Positions 32,301 to 38,286 of a stretch of 64,000 nt of DNA are shown one piece after another. The stretch lies in NCBI RefSeq assembly GCF_905220415.1, contig NC_059545.1, positions 3,668,001-3,732,000 on the forward strand, written 5' to 3'. The stretch comes from Colias croceus (Eukaryota; Arthropoda; Insecta; Lepidoptera; Pieridae). Below the pieces are notes generated by a model, which worked only from the letters and a program-made list of their open reading frames with translations, made no database searches and was not told the DNA's origin. Within the stretch, counting starts at the first letter, position 1, and each line of letters opens with the position of its first letter. The translations under genes were made by a program, and so were the position numbers.

Positions 32301-34023
32301 TTAATCATAAACTGAGAAATAGTTTGGACTTATACTCTTACTTATGTTACCTAATTATCATATTCTAATCATAGTAGATATACATCACTTTCCTAGGAAA
32401 ATAAACTAATTAAACACAATGATTACAGTGAGTTATACAATAAGGAAAACACATTTGCGACTGAGATTTATTAAGTGTTACGATAAATCAATGAATTCAT
32501 GCATACCTATTATATCGTACATGAAAGGAACGGAACGGATTTCTTAGTTTATCATATGATTTCGATATGCAATCGATTGTCCGCAAGAAATAAGTTTGTT
32601 TATGAATGAACCACAAATAGTTTTTGAAATTGATTACGACCTTCACGTTAAAGACCATTATTATAATATAAAAAATTTGAATTGATGCATAAATAACAAA
32701 ATAAAATTCGTTTGACTTACCTCGAAATAATAGTCATCATTTGGGTCGAACTTTCCAAAATTGAATTTGGAATCAGGAGTGAATTTAATATTCTTTATAT
32801 CCACACCTTCCTCTGCAGCTTCTTCTTTACAATTCAGGTATAACTTAATTTTCTTATCGATTGAAACAATAACATCTCGCCATTCATCATCTGGGTTCAA
32901 CGTGAAATAAATAATCTTAGATTGGTCTGGGAATATATTGCTATGTAAATTCATTTCTCCCAAATCATCGCCAATGACGGAAAAACATATGCCTAAATTG
33001 ACGACTCCGTTTGTCACAATTGAGAACAAGCATGATGGTTTCGTTGTATCGAATTTGATCACTAAATGGAGTACTATAGGAGTATTGAGCTGTGTTATAG
33101 GTGTTCTTAGTGCATTCAGAGGTATCGAGATATCGTTGTCTGGTTTTAGTTTGTAACTTATTTCACCGTCCTCTGTTTCTGTTTCTTGCGTCCATGACTT
33201 ATAGGCATCTAGTTCAGACACGTAGTCTTCATTTAATATATCTAGTAGAATATCGTATTCATCTGAAACAAAAACGTTATCTCTATTAATAATAATTCAA
33301 TAAATATACTGGTAGATTCCTTATTCTTTATATTTGTTTTGGAAGTAATATCATTTTGTTGGAACATTCTTGTACATAGTTCTCATTATCATATTATATA
33401 TTTGAGTACAACAACTTATAAACCACACTAAAACTGTTAAGCAAAGTACGGATTATCGATTTTGAAGTTGATTACGAGCTATTTTTTATATTTTACTTAT
33501 AAAATTTCCCTGTATAGCACATACAAATACTTCAATTAATAGATTTGAGTGATTGTCGTGAAAATACGGAATTTTTCGCGGAGGTTGGTGTGTTTCTCCA
33601 TGCAAATCATGTTGTGAGATATGATCGATGGATGTAAACATTTGAATCGGTGAACAAGTGCGTGTTTTACAAAATATAAACGGTTTTGTATTACACTAAT
33701 AAATTTATTAGGTAGGTACCTATTATACCTATATATATAGTAGAGGTGAATTTTATAACTAGCTGCGCCGCGCGGTTTCACCCGCGTAGCTCCGCTCCTG
33801 TTGGTCTCAGCCTGATGATATATGGCCTGCCTCGATGAATGGGCTATCTAACACCGAAATAATTTTTCAAATCAGACCAATAGTTCTTGAGATTAGCGCG
33901 TGCAAACAAACAAACAAACTCTTCAGCTTTATAATATTAGTATTTAATAATAGAAATGGATAAAACTATTTACCTGTATGAGTATTCACAGACTTCGTAA
34001 ATAACCCGCATAAACCAATGTAC
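912..34023 (-). CDS. Mp: multiplexin (collagen XV/XVIII type, endostatin-bearing), partial at both ends
   Basis: Basement-membrane collagen/proteoglycan of the multiplexin class, secreted and trimeric. Coding exons in transcript order: 34023-33974, 33262-32721, 17516-17454, 17384-17364, 16593-16564, 15774-15738, 15528-15502, 15305-15238, 14956-14858, 14498-14376, 14027-13821, 13161-12991, 12826-12709, 12384-12295, 9880-9819, 9449-9273, 8963-8838, 8425-8342, 8060-7850, 7308-7232, 6786-6694, 6255-6133, 3676-3528, 1091-912. They total 2928 nt, or 975 whole codons plus split codons at both ends. All introns are GT-AG and all phases agree, which is strong evidence for the model. Domain order TSPN/LamG, acidic linker, interrupted Gly-X-Y, trimerisation domain, hinge, endostatin is diagnostic for the family, as is the stretch LPVLNLKDEVLFNSW. 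The first exon with the ATG and the last endostatin exon(s) were not found. Exon borders come from reading the sequence, not from transcripts. Confidence 0.95.
1851..1892. repeat. perfect 19-bp-arm hairpin
   Basis: Arms 1851-1869 and 1874-1892 (first arm ATAATTTAAGGGCTTGAGT) are exact reverse complements with a 4-nt loop. It abuts a family C Helitron-like element. Confidence 0.9.
1894..2089 (+). mobile_element. Helitron-like element, family C
   Basis: Same family and ends as 490-679. It begins directly after the perfect 42-bp hairpin at 1851-1892. Confidence 0.8.
2431..2630 (-). mobile_element. Helitron-like element, family A, old copy
   Basis: Diverged reverse copy, from ACTAGATGTGCCCTGCG to AATATATAGTGTAGA. 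Keeps TTATCTAACACGGAAATAAT and AACAAACTCTTCAGC. Confidence 0.65.
2916..3107 (+). mobile_element. Helitron-like element, family A
   Basis: TCTATACTAATATTATAAAG to GCGCGGAGCAGCTAGT, with the internal landmark GGAACTACTGGTCCGATTTG. Reference copy of the most frequent family in the window. Confidence 0.8.
3528..3676 (-). CDS. Mp: multiplexin exon: endostatin, N-terminal third
   Basis: A 149-nt exon encoding IRIAALNDPYPGNMMTSTNR, then TGRNAMNQACYQQSRTRNGS and SNFVAFLAT. AALN, the conserved Cys in QACYQQ and FVAFL align with the endostatin fold. NRT and NGS are sequons. Acceptor TTTTTTAG, donor GTAAGT; the split AA|A codon joins the next exon. Confidence 0.95.
3866..3959 (-). mobile_element. Helitron-like family B fragment
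   Basis: TATGTCCTTTCTCAGGTCTC through ACATAGTTACTTT matches the 5' half of family B in reverse. Both termini are missing. Confidence 0.5.
3966..4194 (+). mobile_element. Helitron-like element, family B
   Basis: TCCATACTTAATATTATAAA to CGCGGGTGGATAGCTAGT, with a (GTCT)n stretch and GGAAATCCCACAGGAACGGG inside. Confidence 0.8.
4256..4382 (+). repeat. direct duplication, copy 1
   Basis: CAGTCAAGTCCCTATGAATT through GAGTATTATAAATAGAC is repeated at 5383-5516 with few changes. Each copy lies just 3' of a family B Helitron-like element and contains an ACAAACATTTGT hairpin. Confidence 0.85.
4424..4830 (+). other. unclassified repeat-like segment
   Basis: Includes GGCGGGAGGCGGAGAGTGTC and GTAGCGTTTAGCTACTATTA, which I associate with dispersed lepidopteran repeats. 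The 83-codon minus frame at 4391-4642 lies within it and looks like a shadow. No ends or target duplication were found. Confidence 0.35.
4891..5103 (-). mobile_element. Helitron-like element, family B
   Basis: Reverse copy, from GCTAGCTTTCCGCCAGCGAC to CGCATTTATAAATATTAAGT. Confidence 0.7.
5137..5365 (+). mobile_element. Helitron-like element, family B
   Basis: TCTACTAATATTATAAATGC to GCCGCGGGCGGAAAGCTGGT. The 3' CTAGT has become CTGGT. Confidence 0.78.
5383..5516 (+). repeat. direct duplication, copy 2
   Basis: Second copy of 4256-4382, with a short insertion GTACCTAC and some substitutions. Confidence 0.85.
5850..6037 (-). mobile_element. Helitron-like element, family C
   Basis: Reverse-oriented copy, from ACTAGCTTACCGCCCGCGGC to ACTATGTAGTGA. 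Lies in the intron upstream of the first full endostatin exon. Confidence 0.8.
6133..6255 (-). CDS. Mp: multiplexin exon: hinge and start of endostatin
   Basis: A 123-nt, phase 0-0 exon. Its first half, VGSMYSPQNTYKQASTTYRP, is a polar, Pro/Ser/Thr-containing hinge, in vertebrate homologues the protease-sensitive segment that releases endostatin. The second half, MHPRSPTAALKDRSFLAEGS plus Y, leads into the endostatin fold. Confidence 0.88.
6618..6641 (+). repeat. poly(T) tract
   Basis: About 22-24 consecutive T in a multiplexin intron. No target duplication was recognised around it. Confidence 0.8.
6694..6786 (-). CDS. Mp: multiplexin exon: trimerisation domain core
   Basis: A 93-nt, phase 0-0 exon encoding RTTKTPLGTLAYILQENVLL and then LRVERGWQHVE. 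The GTLAY...LLLRV..GW pattern is the conserved trimerisation module that associates three chains downstream of the helix. Confidence 0.94.
7232..7308 (-). CDS. Mp: multiplexin exon: acidic stretch and start of trimerisation domain
   Basis: A 77-nt exon. It completes a split Gly codon, then reads SISEEDDDVYTAATIIFKSS plus TALIR. VYTAATIIFKSSTAL is the first helix-strand of the NC1 trimerisation domain of collagens XV and XVIII. Donor GTAAAT at 7231. Confidence 0.9.
7613..7805 (-). mobile_element. Helitron-like element, family A
   Basis: Reverse copy, ACTAGCCGCTCCGCGCGG to ATAGTATTAGA, in the intron between two NC1-region exons. Confidence 0.8.
7850..8060 (-). CDS. Mp: multiplexin exon: last collagen block with Cys-x-Cys interruption
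   Basis: A 211-nt exon. It reads LKGDRGEPGPPGESGKAG, an interruption TCSCEDSNFVLRP with a second C-x-C pair, GPPGPPGPPGPPG, VSIIGPKGEPG, and then leaves the helix with LQFSIDASSEFKSNS. Acceptor TTCACACAG, donor GTAAGA. The plus-strand frame rich in Pro and Gly is its shadow. Confidence 0.94.
8342..8425 (-). CDS. Mp: multiplexin collagen exon
   Basis: An 84-nt, phase 0-0 exon reading GAPGQKGNNGTAGIKGEKG followed by the interruption EMPLIDYKK. Acceptor TGTTCTACAG, donor GTATTTT (a weaker donor, but required by frame). Confidence 0.9.
8591..8794 (-). mobile_element. Helitron-like element, family A
   Basis: Reverse copy, ACTAGCTGCTCCGCGCGG to AATATTAGTATAGA, ending 44 bp from the neighbouring collagen exon. 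Confidence 0.8.
8838..8963 (-). CDS. Mp: multiplexin collagen exon
   Basis: A 126-nt, phase 0-0 exon of 42 residues in unbroken Gly-X-Y: GSKGDRGIPGKVGQRG at the start and GSKGDAGPPGIM at the end. Acceptor CTTCTCAG, donor GTAATG. Confidence 0.94.
9273..9449 (-). CDS. Mp: multiplexin collagen exon
   Basis: A 177-nt, phase 0-0 exon of 59 residues, from GDKGEQGLIGPVGPPGKDG to GERGEPGYAGNATESQK. It is rich in Lys, Arg, His, Asp and Glu. NAT is a sequon in the closing interruption. The open frame runs on past the GTGACT donor, but phase and the loss of Gly-X-Y place the border at 9273. Confidence 0.93.
9819..9880 (-). CDS. Mp: multiplexin exon: end of interruption, collagen resumes
   Basis: A 62-nt exon between CTCCACAG and GTAAAT. 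It reads AAVIETLRGFKGDIGATGPK after a split Asn codon. The intron upstream of it contains the GC-rich palindromic MITE and a Helitron tail. Confidence 0.88.
10052..10466 (+). mobile_element. GC-rich palindromic MITE
   Basis: A 415-bp element flanked by TAA on both sides. Its inverted ends begin GGGCGGCCGTACACGGACCG. The interior is dense with variants of ACGGCTCGAGCCGT and ACCGCTCGAGCGGT, each palindromic around CTCGAG. Base composition contrasts sharply with the AT-rich surroundings. A 3-bp TAA target fits PIF/Harbinger-type MITEs, but the class is inferred. It lies in the multiplexin intron between exons at 12.3 and 9.8 kb. Confidence 0.8.
10925..11122 (+). mobile_element. Helitron-like element, family A
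   Basis: TCTATACTAATGTTATAAAG to GCGCGGAGCAGCTAGT. The minus-strand open frame over it is a shadow. Confidence 0.8.
12295..12384 (-). CDS. Mp: multiplexin exon: short collagen then interruption
   Basis: A 90-nt exon. It completes a split Gly, reads EKGDKGDLGPPGLP, then the non-collagenous AKLSSILYTDMDLEE. Donor GTAAGTT leaves one base that pairs with the next exon, 2.4 kb away. Confidence 0.9.
12709..12826 (-). CDS. Mp: multiplexin collagen exon
   Basis: A 118-nt exon starting GLDGAPGPRGEKGDTGAPG. It has one local break in register (GINALPG) and ends ERG with the Gly codon split across the intron. Acceptor CTTTTAG, donor GTATTG. Confidence 0.93.
12991..13161 (-). CDS. Mp: multiplexin collagen exon with flanking interruptions
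   Basis: A 171-nt, phase 0-0 exon. It reads EIEETKEPII, then Gly-X-Y (GEKGDTGPMGPPGIPGKDG onward), with an RGD in EKGDRGDQG, and ends with the interruption EVITQVITHK. Acceptor GTTGACAG, donor GTAAGAA. Confidence 0.94.
13409..13652 (-). mobile_element. Helitron-like element, family B
   Basis: Reverse copy, ACTAGCTTTCCACCCGCTGC to ATACTAGTATGGA, in the intron between two collagen exons. Contains a duplicated CCCGGGATAAAA segment. Confidence 0.8.
13821..14027 (-). CDS. Mp: multiplexin collagen exon
   Basis: A 207-nt, phase 0-0 exon encoding 69 residues of almost uninterrupted Gly-X-Y, from GPPGPQGERGPIGLKG to GPPGPPG, ending in TVVYK. It contains an RGD (DPGDRGDDG). The plus-strand frame here is a shadow. 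Confidence 0.95.
14376..14498 (-). CDS. Mp: multiplexin exon: Cys-x-Cys interruption plus collagen
   Basis: A 123-nt, phase 0-0 exon between CCCCTTAG and GTAAGA. It begins DCKCSKDVVSELLRGMPEMR, a non-collagenous interruption with a C-x-C pair, then resumes Gly-X-Y (GPPGEPGPRGEDGDVG). The cysteines could cross-link the three chains; this is inference from their position in the interruption. Confidence 0.93.
14858..14956 (-). CDS. Mp: multiplexin collagen exon
   Basis: A 99-nt, phase 0-0 exon of 33 residues in perfect Gly-X-Y register, starting GDPGNSVSGPQGPQGPPG and ending GDRG. The donor is GTAAGT after GGT. Its terminal RG joins the D of the next exon to make an RGD tripeptide across the splice junction. 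Confidence 0.93.
15238..15305 (-). CDS. Mp: multiplexin exon: linker into first Gly-X-Y repeats
   Basis: A 68-nt exon between TATTTGCAG and GTAATT. Its first two bases complete GAT, then it reads TQDKPMKLEEVQKSEKGEKG plus DK. The charged linker passes directly into Gly-X-Y triplets, so the collagen region starts here. Confidence 0.88.
15502..15528 (-). CDS. Mp: multiplexin micro-exon (27 nt), acidic linker
   Basis: Reads LSTDDYDE with split codons at both ends (phase 1-1), between GTTTACAG and GTACGTTC. It is part of the acidic spacer between LamG and collagen. It is symmetric, so skippable. Confidence 0.75.
15738..15774 (-). CDS. Mp: multiplexin linker exon (37 nt)
   Basis: Reads DNPKADFLKRTV plus one base, after the acceptor ATCTTTTAG. 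Two donors are possible. GTAAAAC at 15737 keeps frame with the next exon. GTATGT at 15741 would give 33 nt, leave phase 0 and break the frame, so the first is chosen. This is the least certain linker exon. Confidence 0.6.
15986..16482 (+). mobile_element. MITE with inverted ends GAGCCAWTTTAATAGGCAAC
   Basis: Left end GAGCCATTTTAATAGGCAAC and right end (inverted) GAGCCAATTTAATAGGCAAC match over at least 23 bp with one mismatch, 497 bp apart. The interior is AT-rich with no frame. It sits in the multiplexin intron between two linker exons. Confidence 0.75.
16564..16593 (-). CDS. Mp: multiplexin micro-exon (30 nt) with acidic Ser-Gly
   Basis: Encodes TDNDSGTINN between TTCCGTAG and GTAAGTT, phase 0-0. 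The Ser-Gly next to Asp residues resembles a glycosaminoglycan attachment site; multiplexins are known proteoglycans, but use of this site is inference. The exon is symmetric and skippable. Confidence 0.72.
17364..17384 (-). CDS. Mp: multiplexin micro-exon (21 nt)
   Basis: Encodes only NITLPFS, between TTATTTTACAG and GTAAGT, phase 0-0. Both splice sites are strong and its frame fits its neighbours. N-I-T is a glycosylation sequon. A symmetric exon of this size can be skipped without disturbing the frame, so alternative splicing is likely but unproven. Confidence 0.75.
17454..17516 (-). CDS. Mp: multiplexin exon: last strand of the LamG domain
   Basis: A 63-nt, phase 0-0 exon between ACTTCCAG and GTAAGT, 15.2 kb downstream of the LamG exon. 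It reads GSIKRMKIYSGGKGIEDICT plus D. The pattern G-S-I-x-x-(L/M)-K-I-Y followed by a Cys some ten residues later is the standard closing strand and disulfide of thrombospondin-N LamG domains. Confidence 0.9.
19381..19660 (+). mobile_element. dispersed element with CCGACTTCAAA ends, copy 1
   Basis: Begins CAAGTGATAACTGCGTTAAA. An AACCGACTTCAAA motif occurs near the start and, inverted, at the end. It is nearly identical in reverse orientation to 40152-40436. The small frames on both strands here are shadows of this repeat. Class unknown. Confidence 0.75.
20653..21620 (+). mobile_element. hAT-like non-autonomous element carrying a minisatellite
   Basis: A 968-bp element with 14-bp inverted ends CATGGGCGTAGCTA, flanked by imperfect 8-bp repeats (ATTGTGTT / ATTATGTG, 6 of 8). 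The end sequence and 8-bp target size suggest the hAT superfamily, but the class is inferred. Nearly half of it is the 12-bp tandem array listed next. Confidence 0.6.
20762..21190 (+). repeat. 12-bp minisatellite GGCATTTGCGAA, about 36 copies
   Basis: Head-to-tail array of GGCATTTGCGAA with single-base variants (GGTATTTGCGAA, GTCATTTGCGAA, GCATTTGCGAAT). Because the unit is 12 bp and stop-free in several frames, it generates long open frames on both strands (AKAF, RRHL, MPSQ and ANAF repeats). These are artefacts of the repeat, not genes. Confidence 0.95.
24004..24237 (-). mobile_element. Helitron-like element, family B
   Basis: Reverse copy, ACTAGGTTTCCGCCCGCGGC to AATATTAGTATGGA. Confidence 0.8.
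24915..25116 (-). mobile_element. tRNA-derived SINE, copy 1
   Basis: On the minus strand a tRNA-like head starts at about 25113 with TGGTTGACGTGTGAGCGAAG, followed by the consensus RNA polymerase III B box GGTTCGATTCC. A run of A and an unrelated body follow, ending in CCCCTTACCCCACTAGGGGA. The long minus-strand open frame here is not a gene. Confidence 0.8.
26325..26450 (-). pseudogene. piggyBac C-terminal Cys-rich remnant, frameshifted
   Basis: In one frame KRKICGLCSYKTDV ends in a stop. In another, TRNVCNCCKVAICGELLVGF continues with CPNCAN. A small indel between them breaks a domain with the C-x2-C pattern of piggyBac C-termini. Confidence 0.65.
26791..26991 (-). pseudogene. piggyBac transposase N-terminal remnant
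   Basis: A 66-codon frame starting MSGISNITDEAIARALDDDD and strongly acidic (SESEDELLMDD), typical of the start of piggyBac transposases. The catalytic core is deleted downstream. Confidence 0.6.
27650..27841 (+). mobile_element. retroposon 3' tail
   Basis: Contains AGAGCAACTATGGAGTTTCT, CCGAATCGGTGGTAAATG and a tail of TTTGAGTTTGAG units after AATGAATAAATGAATG. I recognise this as a common lepidopteran retroposon 3' end; the family is not certain. Confidence 0.5.
28153..28380 (-). mobile_element. Helitron-like element, family B
   Basis: Reverse copy, ACTAGCTTTCCGCCCGCGGC to TATAATATTAGTAGGA. Confidence 0.8.
29141..29626 (+). mobile_element. Helitron-like element, family E
   Basis: A 486-bp copy, TCTATACATATAATAAATCT to GAGTCGCGGGCGGAAGCTAGT, with a (TGTC)n tract at 29262-29300 inside. 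Confidence 0.8.
30960..31020. repeat. perfect 23-bp-arm hairpin
   Basis: Arms 30960-30982 and 30998-31020 are exact reverse complements around a 15-nt loop that itself repeats ACAATCTTATGT. Confidence 0.9.
31072..31241 (+). mobile_element. Helitron-like element, family D
   Basis: TCTAATATATAAAAATCAAT to GCCGGGGCGGACCGCTAGT. Nearly identical to 48740-48908. Confidence 0.8.
32721..33262 (-). CDS. Mp: multiplexin exon: thrombospondin N-terminal-like / laminin G domain
   Basis: A 542-nt exon, the largest in the gene, between TTTCAG and GTAAGT. It encodes about 180 residues beginning DEYDILLDILNEDYVSELDA and ending DPNDDYYFE. The beta-rich pattern fits a TSPN/LamG domain: VLHLVIKFDT, CLFSIV, LGICFSV, IIYFTLNPDDEWRDVIVSID, KIKLYLNC. 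It carries three cysteines; a fourth in the next exon (IEDIC) would complete two disulfides as in related domains. In multiplexins this N-terminal domain sits ahead of the collagen region. Reading on this strand is open throughout; the plus-strand frames over it are shadows. Confidence 0.93.
33758..33943 (-). mobile_element. Helitron-like element, family A
   Basis: Reverse copy, ACTAGCTGCGCCGCGCGG to TATAATATTAGT, 31 bp from the probable N-terminal exon of multiplexin. Confidence 0.8.
33974..34023 (-). CDS. Mp: multiplexin exon: end of signal peptide / N-terminus
   Basis: A 50-nt exon between TTTTCCAG and GTAAATAG. It starts on the last base of a split codon and ends with one base that joins the LamG exon to form GAT. 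It reads YIGLCGLFTKSVNTHT. The small hydrophobic residues followed by polar ones fit the second half of a signal peptide and its cleavage area, but the initiator Met must be in an upstream exon ending in phase 2, which I did not find. Being short and of low complexity, this is one of the less secure exons; phase agreement supports it. Confidence 0.65.
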
Positions 34024-34187
34024 CTGGAAAAGGAAATGTAATTTTGTAACATGTGTGTATAACTGTATAGTTTGATAAATGAAGGCAATTTAAAACCTAA
34101 ATCCTATCATCAAATGTCATAAACAACAGACTATTAAAACTTAATATAGACAGTAAATATGTTGTAATATTTTCATCGTTTAATATA

Positions 34188-34392
34188 ACTAGCTTTCCGC
34201 CCGCGGCTTCGCCCGCGTTTTCAGAGAAAACCCCGCATAGTTCCCTTTCCCGTGGGATTTCCGGGATAAAACCTATCCTATCTCTCAAGTTGGATCGAAC
34301 TGCACATGGTGTGCGAATTTTATTATAATCGGTTAAGTGGTTTAGGAGTCCATTGAGGACAAACATTGTGACACGAGATTTATATATATATT
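34188..34392 (-). mobile_element. Helitron-like element, family B, tandem copy 1
   Basis: Reverse copy starting ACTAGCTTTCCGCCCGCGGC. It is joined through a (TA)n run directly to a near-identical second copy. Confidence 0.8.
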
Positions 34393-34599
34393 ACTAGCTT
34401 TCCGCCCGCGGCTTCGCCCGCGTTTTCAAAGAAAAACCCGCATAGTTCCCGTTCCCGATGGATTTCCGGGATAAAACCTATCCTATCTCTCAAGTTGAAA
34501 CGAACTGCACATGATGTGCGAATTTTATTATAATCGGTTAAGTGGTTTAGGAGTCCATTGAGGACAAACATTGTGACATGAGATTTATATATATTAAGA
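34393..34599 (-). mobile_element. Helitron-like element, family B, tandem copy 2
   Basis: Starts ACTAGCTTTCCGCCCGCGGC and ends ATATATATTAAGA. It differs from the adjacent copy by only scattered substitutions. Confidence 0.8.
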
Positions 34600-34983
34600 T
34601 AAGAGAAGATAATTCTTCATGTAGAAAATTAAATCTTCGTTTTTCTTTTATCAAATAAATATTGTACCTTACAGATAAAGCTTTATTCAGTCTATACCAT
34701 TTGTGGCTTAACAATAAGCTTTAAAATACAATGTTAAAGTAGCTAAACCAGTCTCATATGCTCTTATAAAATAATTGTGTCATAGAAACTGTTCTCACAA
34801 AAGCTCTCAACCATAACATTAGTAATCCGCTTATTGCATATACCCGTGTAATTAAATTATTATATCTAATATTGTTATCATATTATTCCGTCCGTACAAA
34901 TATAAGGATTAAGAGATGTGTCCAATCATTTTTATTCGGGAGATTCGGGTCCTAAGGCTATTTTTATTATTTTGAATGGGAAA

Positions 34984-35015
34984 ATACAAGGTAATCTATT
35001 AAGATTACCTTGTAT
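34984..35015. repeat. 14-bp-arm hairpin
   Basis: ATACAAGGTAATCT and its exact complement flank the loop ATTA. Confidence 0.85.
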
Positions 35016-35138
35016 AATATAAAATACAAATATTAATTTGTATTGTATTTTCATCATTTTTATATCTTAATACTGTAACTATGAAAAAAAGCTAAATTAA
35101 ATTTTTTTAACGTATATAATACCCACGCAATTTATTTA

Positions 35139-35440
35139 TCTATACATATAATAAAATCGTAGGAAAGTCAAAACTGTACATTGAATATTTTTTTAAAAGA
35201 ATACTTGGGCCGTGATCTATAATCGATATAGAAGCCAAAAACATAGTTTTTAGAATTTTTGTCTGTTTGTCTGTTTGTCTGTTTGTCTGTTTGTCTGTTT
35301 GTCTGTATGTTTGTCTGGGCTAATCTCGAAAAGTACTGCATAGATTGACTTCAAATTTTGCATGAATATTACTAACAGGTCGGGTGAGGCTATAGGCTAC
35401 ATATTATCAAGCTATCACCTACGGGGGAGGAGCTGTGAAC
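35139..35440 (+). mobile_element. Helitron-like family E, 3' truncated
   Basis: TCTATACATATAATAAAATC start and an internal GTCTGTTT array (about 35261-35317), then CTACGGGGGAGGAGCTGTGA. No CTAGT end found. Confidence 0.6.
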
Positions 35441-35500
35441 CTTTATTTTTCTTACATATTCCGTGTACTACGACAGCGTACAATCTAAAGACTCATGTTT

Positions 35501-35895
35501 AAATGTTGTTTTTGAGTAAGCCATGCTATTATCTACCTTTACACTATAAAAACTACGTCATTTATGTAATTTTGGCAGAGAAACAGTTAAATGAATCTTA
35601 GCAGTATAAAGACAAATTTGAAACAGCGCCATCTATAGCCAGTGTTATAAAAATCAAACACACATTAACTATTGGAAATTAATAATTAAATGACGCATAT
35701 ATAAATGTTGTTTGACAATATCTAGATTGAAACTATAAAAATTATGCCATTTAAGTAACTTGGGAAGAGAAACATAGTTTAAAGAATGTAAGTTGTATAA
35801 TGTTAATTTTGTGACAGCGCCATCTATGAGATTTCGTAAAAATCAAATCAATTTACATGTTAACCTACTGAATACACTGTTGAAAATTAATAATT
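35501..35895 (+). repeat. two diverged tandem units of about 200 bp
   Basis: AAATGTTGTTT, ACTATAAAAA, GAGAAACA, ACAGCGCCATCTAT, AAAAATCAAA and GAAAATTAATAATTAAAT-like landmarks occur in the same order in both halves (35501-35695 and 35703-35895). Confidence 0.65.
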
Positions 35896-36113
35896 TAAAT
35901 ATAATCATGTTATTTATTTAACTCTTTAACCCATATCTTCCCTTCCCTATAAGGTATATTTCGTGTAAATAATAAATATACTACATTTTTTTAAAGTGAG
36001 GGTAGATGTTTATTATTTTAAGTAAAACTAGACACCATTATCTACAGTAATTAATCTAATATTGATTGTGTTCATTAGTTACAATTTTAAAAATCTTCGT
36101 GTTTTATAAATTT

Positions 36114-36285
36114 ACTCGCTTACCGCCCGCGGCTTCGCCCGCTTTGTCTAAAACCTAATAAATTATATACTAAAACCTTGCTCTTGAATTAGTCTATCTA
36201 TTTAAAAAACCGCATCAAAATCCGTTGCGTAGTTTTAAAGATTTAAGCATACAAAGGGACATAGGGACAGAGAAATCGACTTTTG
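36114..36285 (-). mobile_element. Helitron-like element, family C
   Basis: Reverse-oriented copy starting ACTCGCTTACCGCCCGCGGC; its far end is truncated after GGGACAGAGAAATCGACTTT. Confidence 0.75.
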
Positions 36286-38286
36286 ACTATTGAATGCCAT
36301 AAAACCAAAAATATCAAATGCAATCTTAGTGTTTTGTGAATTTTCACCGTCATGCGTTCCCACTAAAGGTAAGTTGTTACATGATACAGGTATTTATTTT
36401 TTTATAATGATAGCAATTCATGTGTTTTGTTGGTATTATTCTTTTATATATGACTTTTACAAGATTTTGAGGTGCATTGGGAACAGTAGTTTTTGATAAA
36501 ATTTTATTTGTAAGTAGCTTTTTTTATAGATTTACAGTTAACTTTTGATTTTTTTATTTACAGATTCAATGCTCATAAAATTATATCGCCTTTGGAAGAC
36601 GATTTCTGCTGACAATTTTACAACACCACTTGAAAATTGATGATTTGATGATAAAGATAGTGGCAGCGAGGATTAAGTGGAAATTAGTAATCATCCGCTT
36701 CGTTAATTTTTGACTGAAGTTAATGTCCAACGTCCAATGGTTCAATCATTGATCAATATCAATAATAGTGTTAATCATAATGGTTCAATCATTGGAAGTA
36801 TCTCGGGAAATTTTGGAGGATATTTTTCAGGAAGGAGAGGAGGGGCAGCCAGTCACATATCAAACTACTACGTTTTAGTACCGAAAAAATGTTATTGCCA
36901 AATGAAACGTAAATTTTGCACTCACAACTGTACAAGTAATGTTTTTATTTTGACTTTGCGGTTATCTGATTATAATATTTATCGTTATGGCTATCGAGGT
37001 ACCGACCGTACTGGGATCAGAGTACATGATATACAGTTCATCATCCAGGATTGCTAAGAGCATTTACACACTGAAAAAGATGTTTTCTTTGAATCGTAGT
37101 TGCTTCATTTATTTATTTTTAATCATTTTACATAACTAATATGTTTTATATTTTATAAATATATCATTTTCATTATTTATAAATAAAATGGATCCAACAT
37201 AACTTTGTTGTGTATCATTTCTCTATTAATAACCCATAGGCATATTTTCCGAGCGCCCCATTTAAGTTGCGGTCCTGAAATTATAAAAAATGTATGTATA
37301 CTTTTGCCAAATATGTATAAGCTCATTGCTCAAGCTCATTTTTACATAAAAATAACAAAAACTAAACTACTAAATAAAATAAATTATGTAAAGATTTTAT
37401 AAGAAAACACAGTATATTTATTAGGAGACAGTGATCTCTTCCAGGCAAAAGATATTCATCAGCTCAATAAAATTGAATAGTATGTTGTTAGTTATTCTTT
37501 AGATTCACAATTGTAATGAGCATTTCCGCATGCAAGTTATTTCAAGTAGTATAGTAGTTTAGATATATCATAGTTTTGACACATTAAAGTTCCAACAAAA
37601 CCCTCAAATTTTTGAGCAGAGTTGAGCAAGATAATTTGAAAAATGTGCCGTGTTAAGTATTATAGAAAAGGTTAGTTCGTTGGTAATTATTATTTCTTCT
37701 TCATTTACATGTTGTTAGTAAAAATAAACTTTGACTAACAGTCAAAGTATATTTTAACTAATACTACTTAATACTAACTATTATACTTATGTTCAGTATT
37801 TATCTGTATTATTATTGCTTGGTAATTAATATATTTTCATGTCGTATACTTAATTATAAACATAAGTTTGATGTGCTATTAGCTGGATTTATTGAAGTGA
37901 AAACTTTTTTAGCGGCGTTGGGTATAAAATCTTAAACTCGCGTCAGGACACGTGACCATCGAAAAAGCGTGACGGATGTTAGTTTTTTTAGCCCTTATTC
38001 CATGCGTAAGACAGATACCTACCATTCCAAAATATCAAACATGCTGAACGTTAATAATCAAGTTTTCACTTCTGCCGGCACTCCCGGAGTGCAACCCGTC
38101 TTTTTTTTTACACACTCACAGACTTATAATATTTTATGTTAAAATAGTGTTAATCATATTAATATTTTTTCACAATTAAAAATATTTCCTTTTTTCTGAT
38201 GGTGATGTTATGAGGACCATATTCGGTCCTCATATCATTAAAAATCTGTGCGAAAACTATAAACACTTGTGAGGCCCTCACGGCAG

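Larger units (their letters stand above)
17517..32720 (-). other. 15.2-kb multiplexin intron
   Basis: Separates the main LamG exon from its last strand. It holds the MITE-like repeat at 19.4 kb, the hAT-like minisatellite element, a SINE, a decayed piggyBac, a retroposon tail and several Helitron-like copies, listed separately. Remaining stretches are AT-rich without any frame I can recognise; the 79-codon frame at 23642-23881 is not convincing. Confidence 0.7.

Noticed and set aside
36290..37057. Two plus-strand frames separated by a possible intron, the second of 115 codons
   Set aside because: I do not recognise the protein, the frames shift, and it begins at a Helitron end. It may be a decayed transposon gene but cannot be supported.
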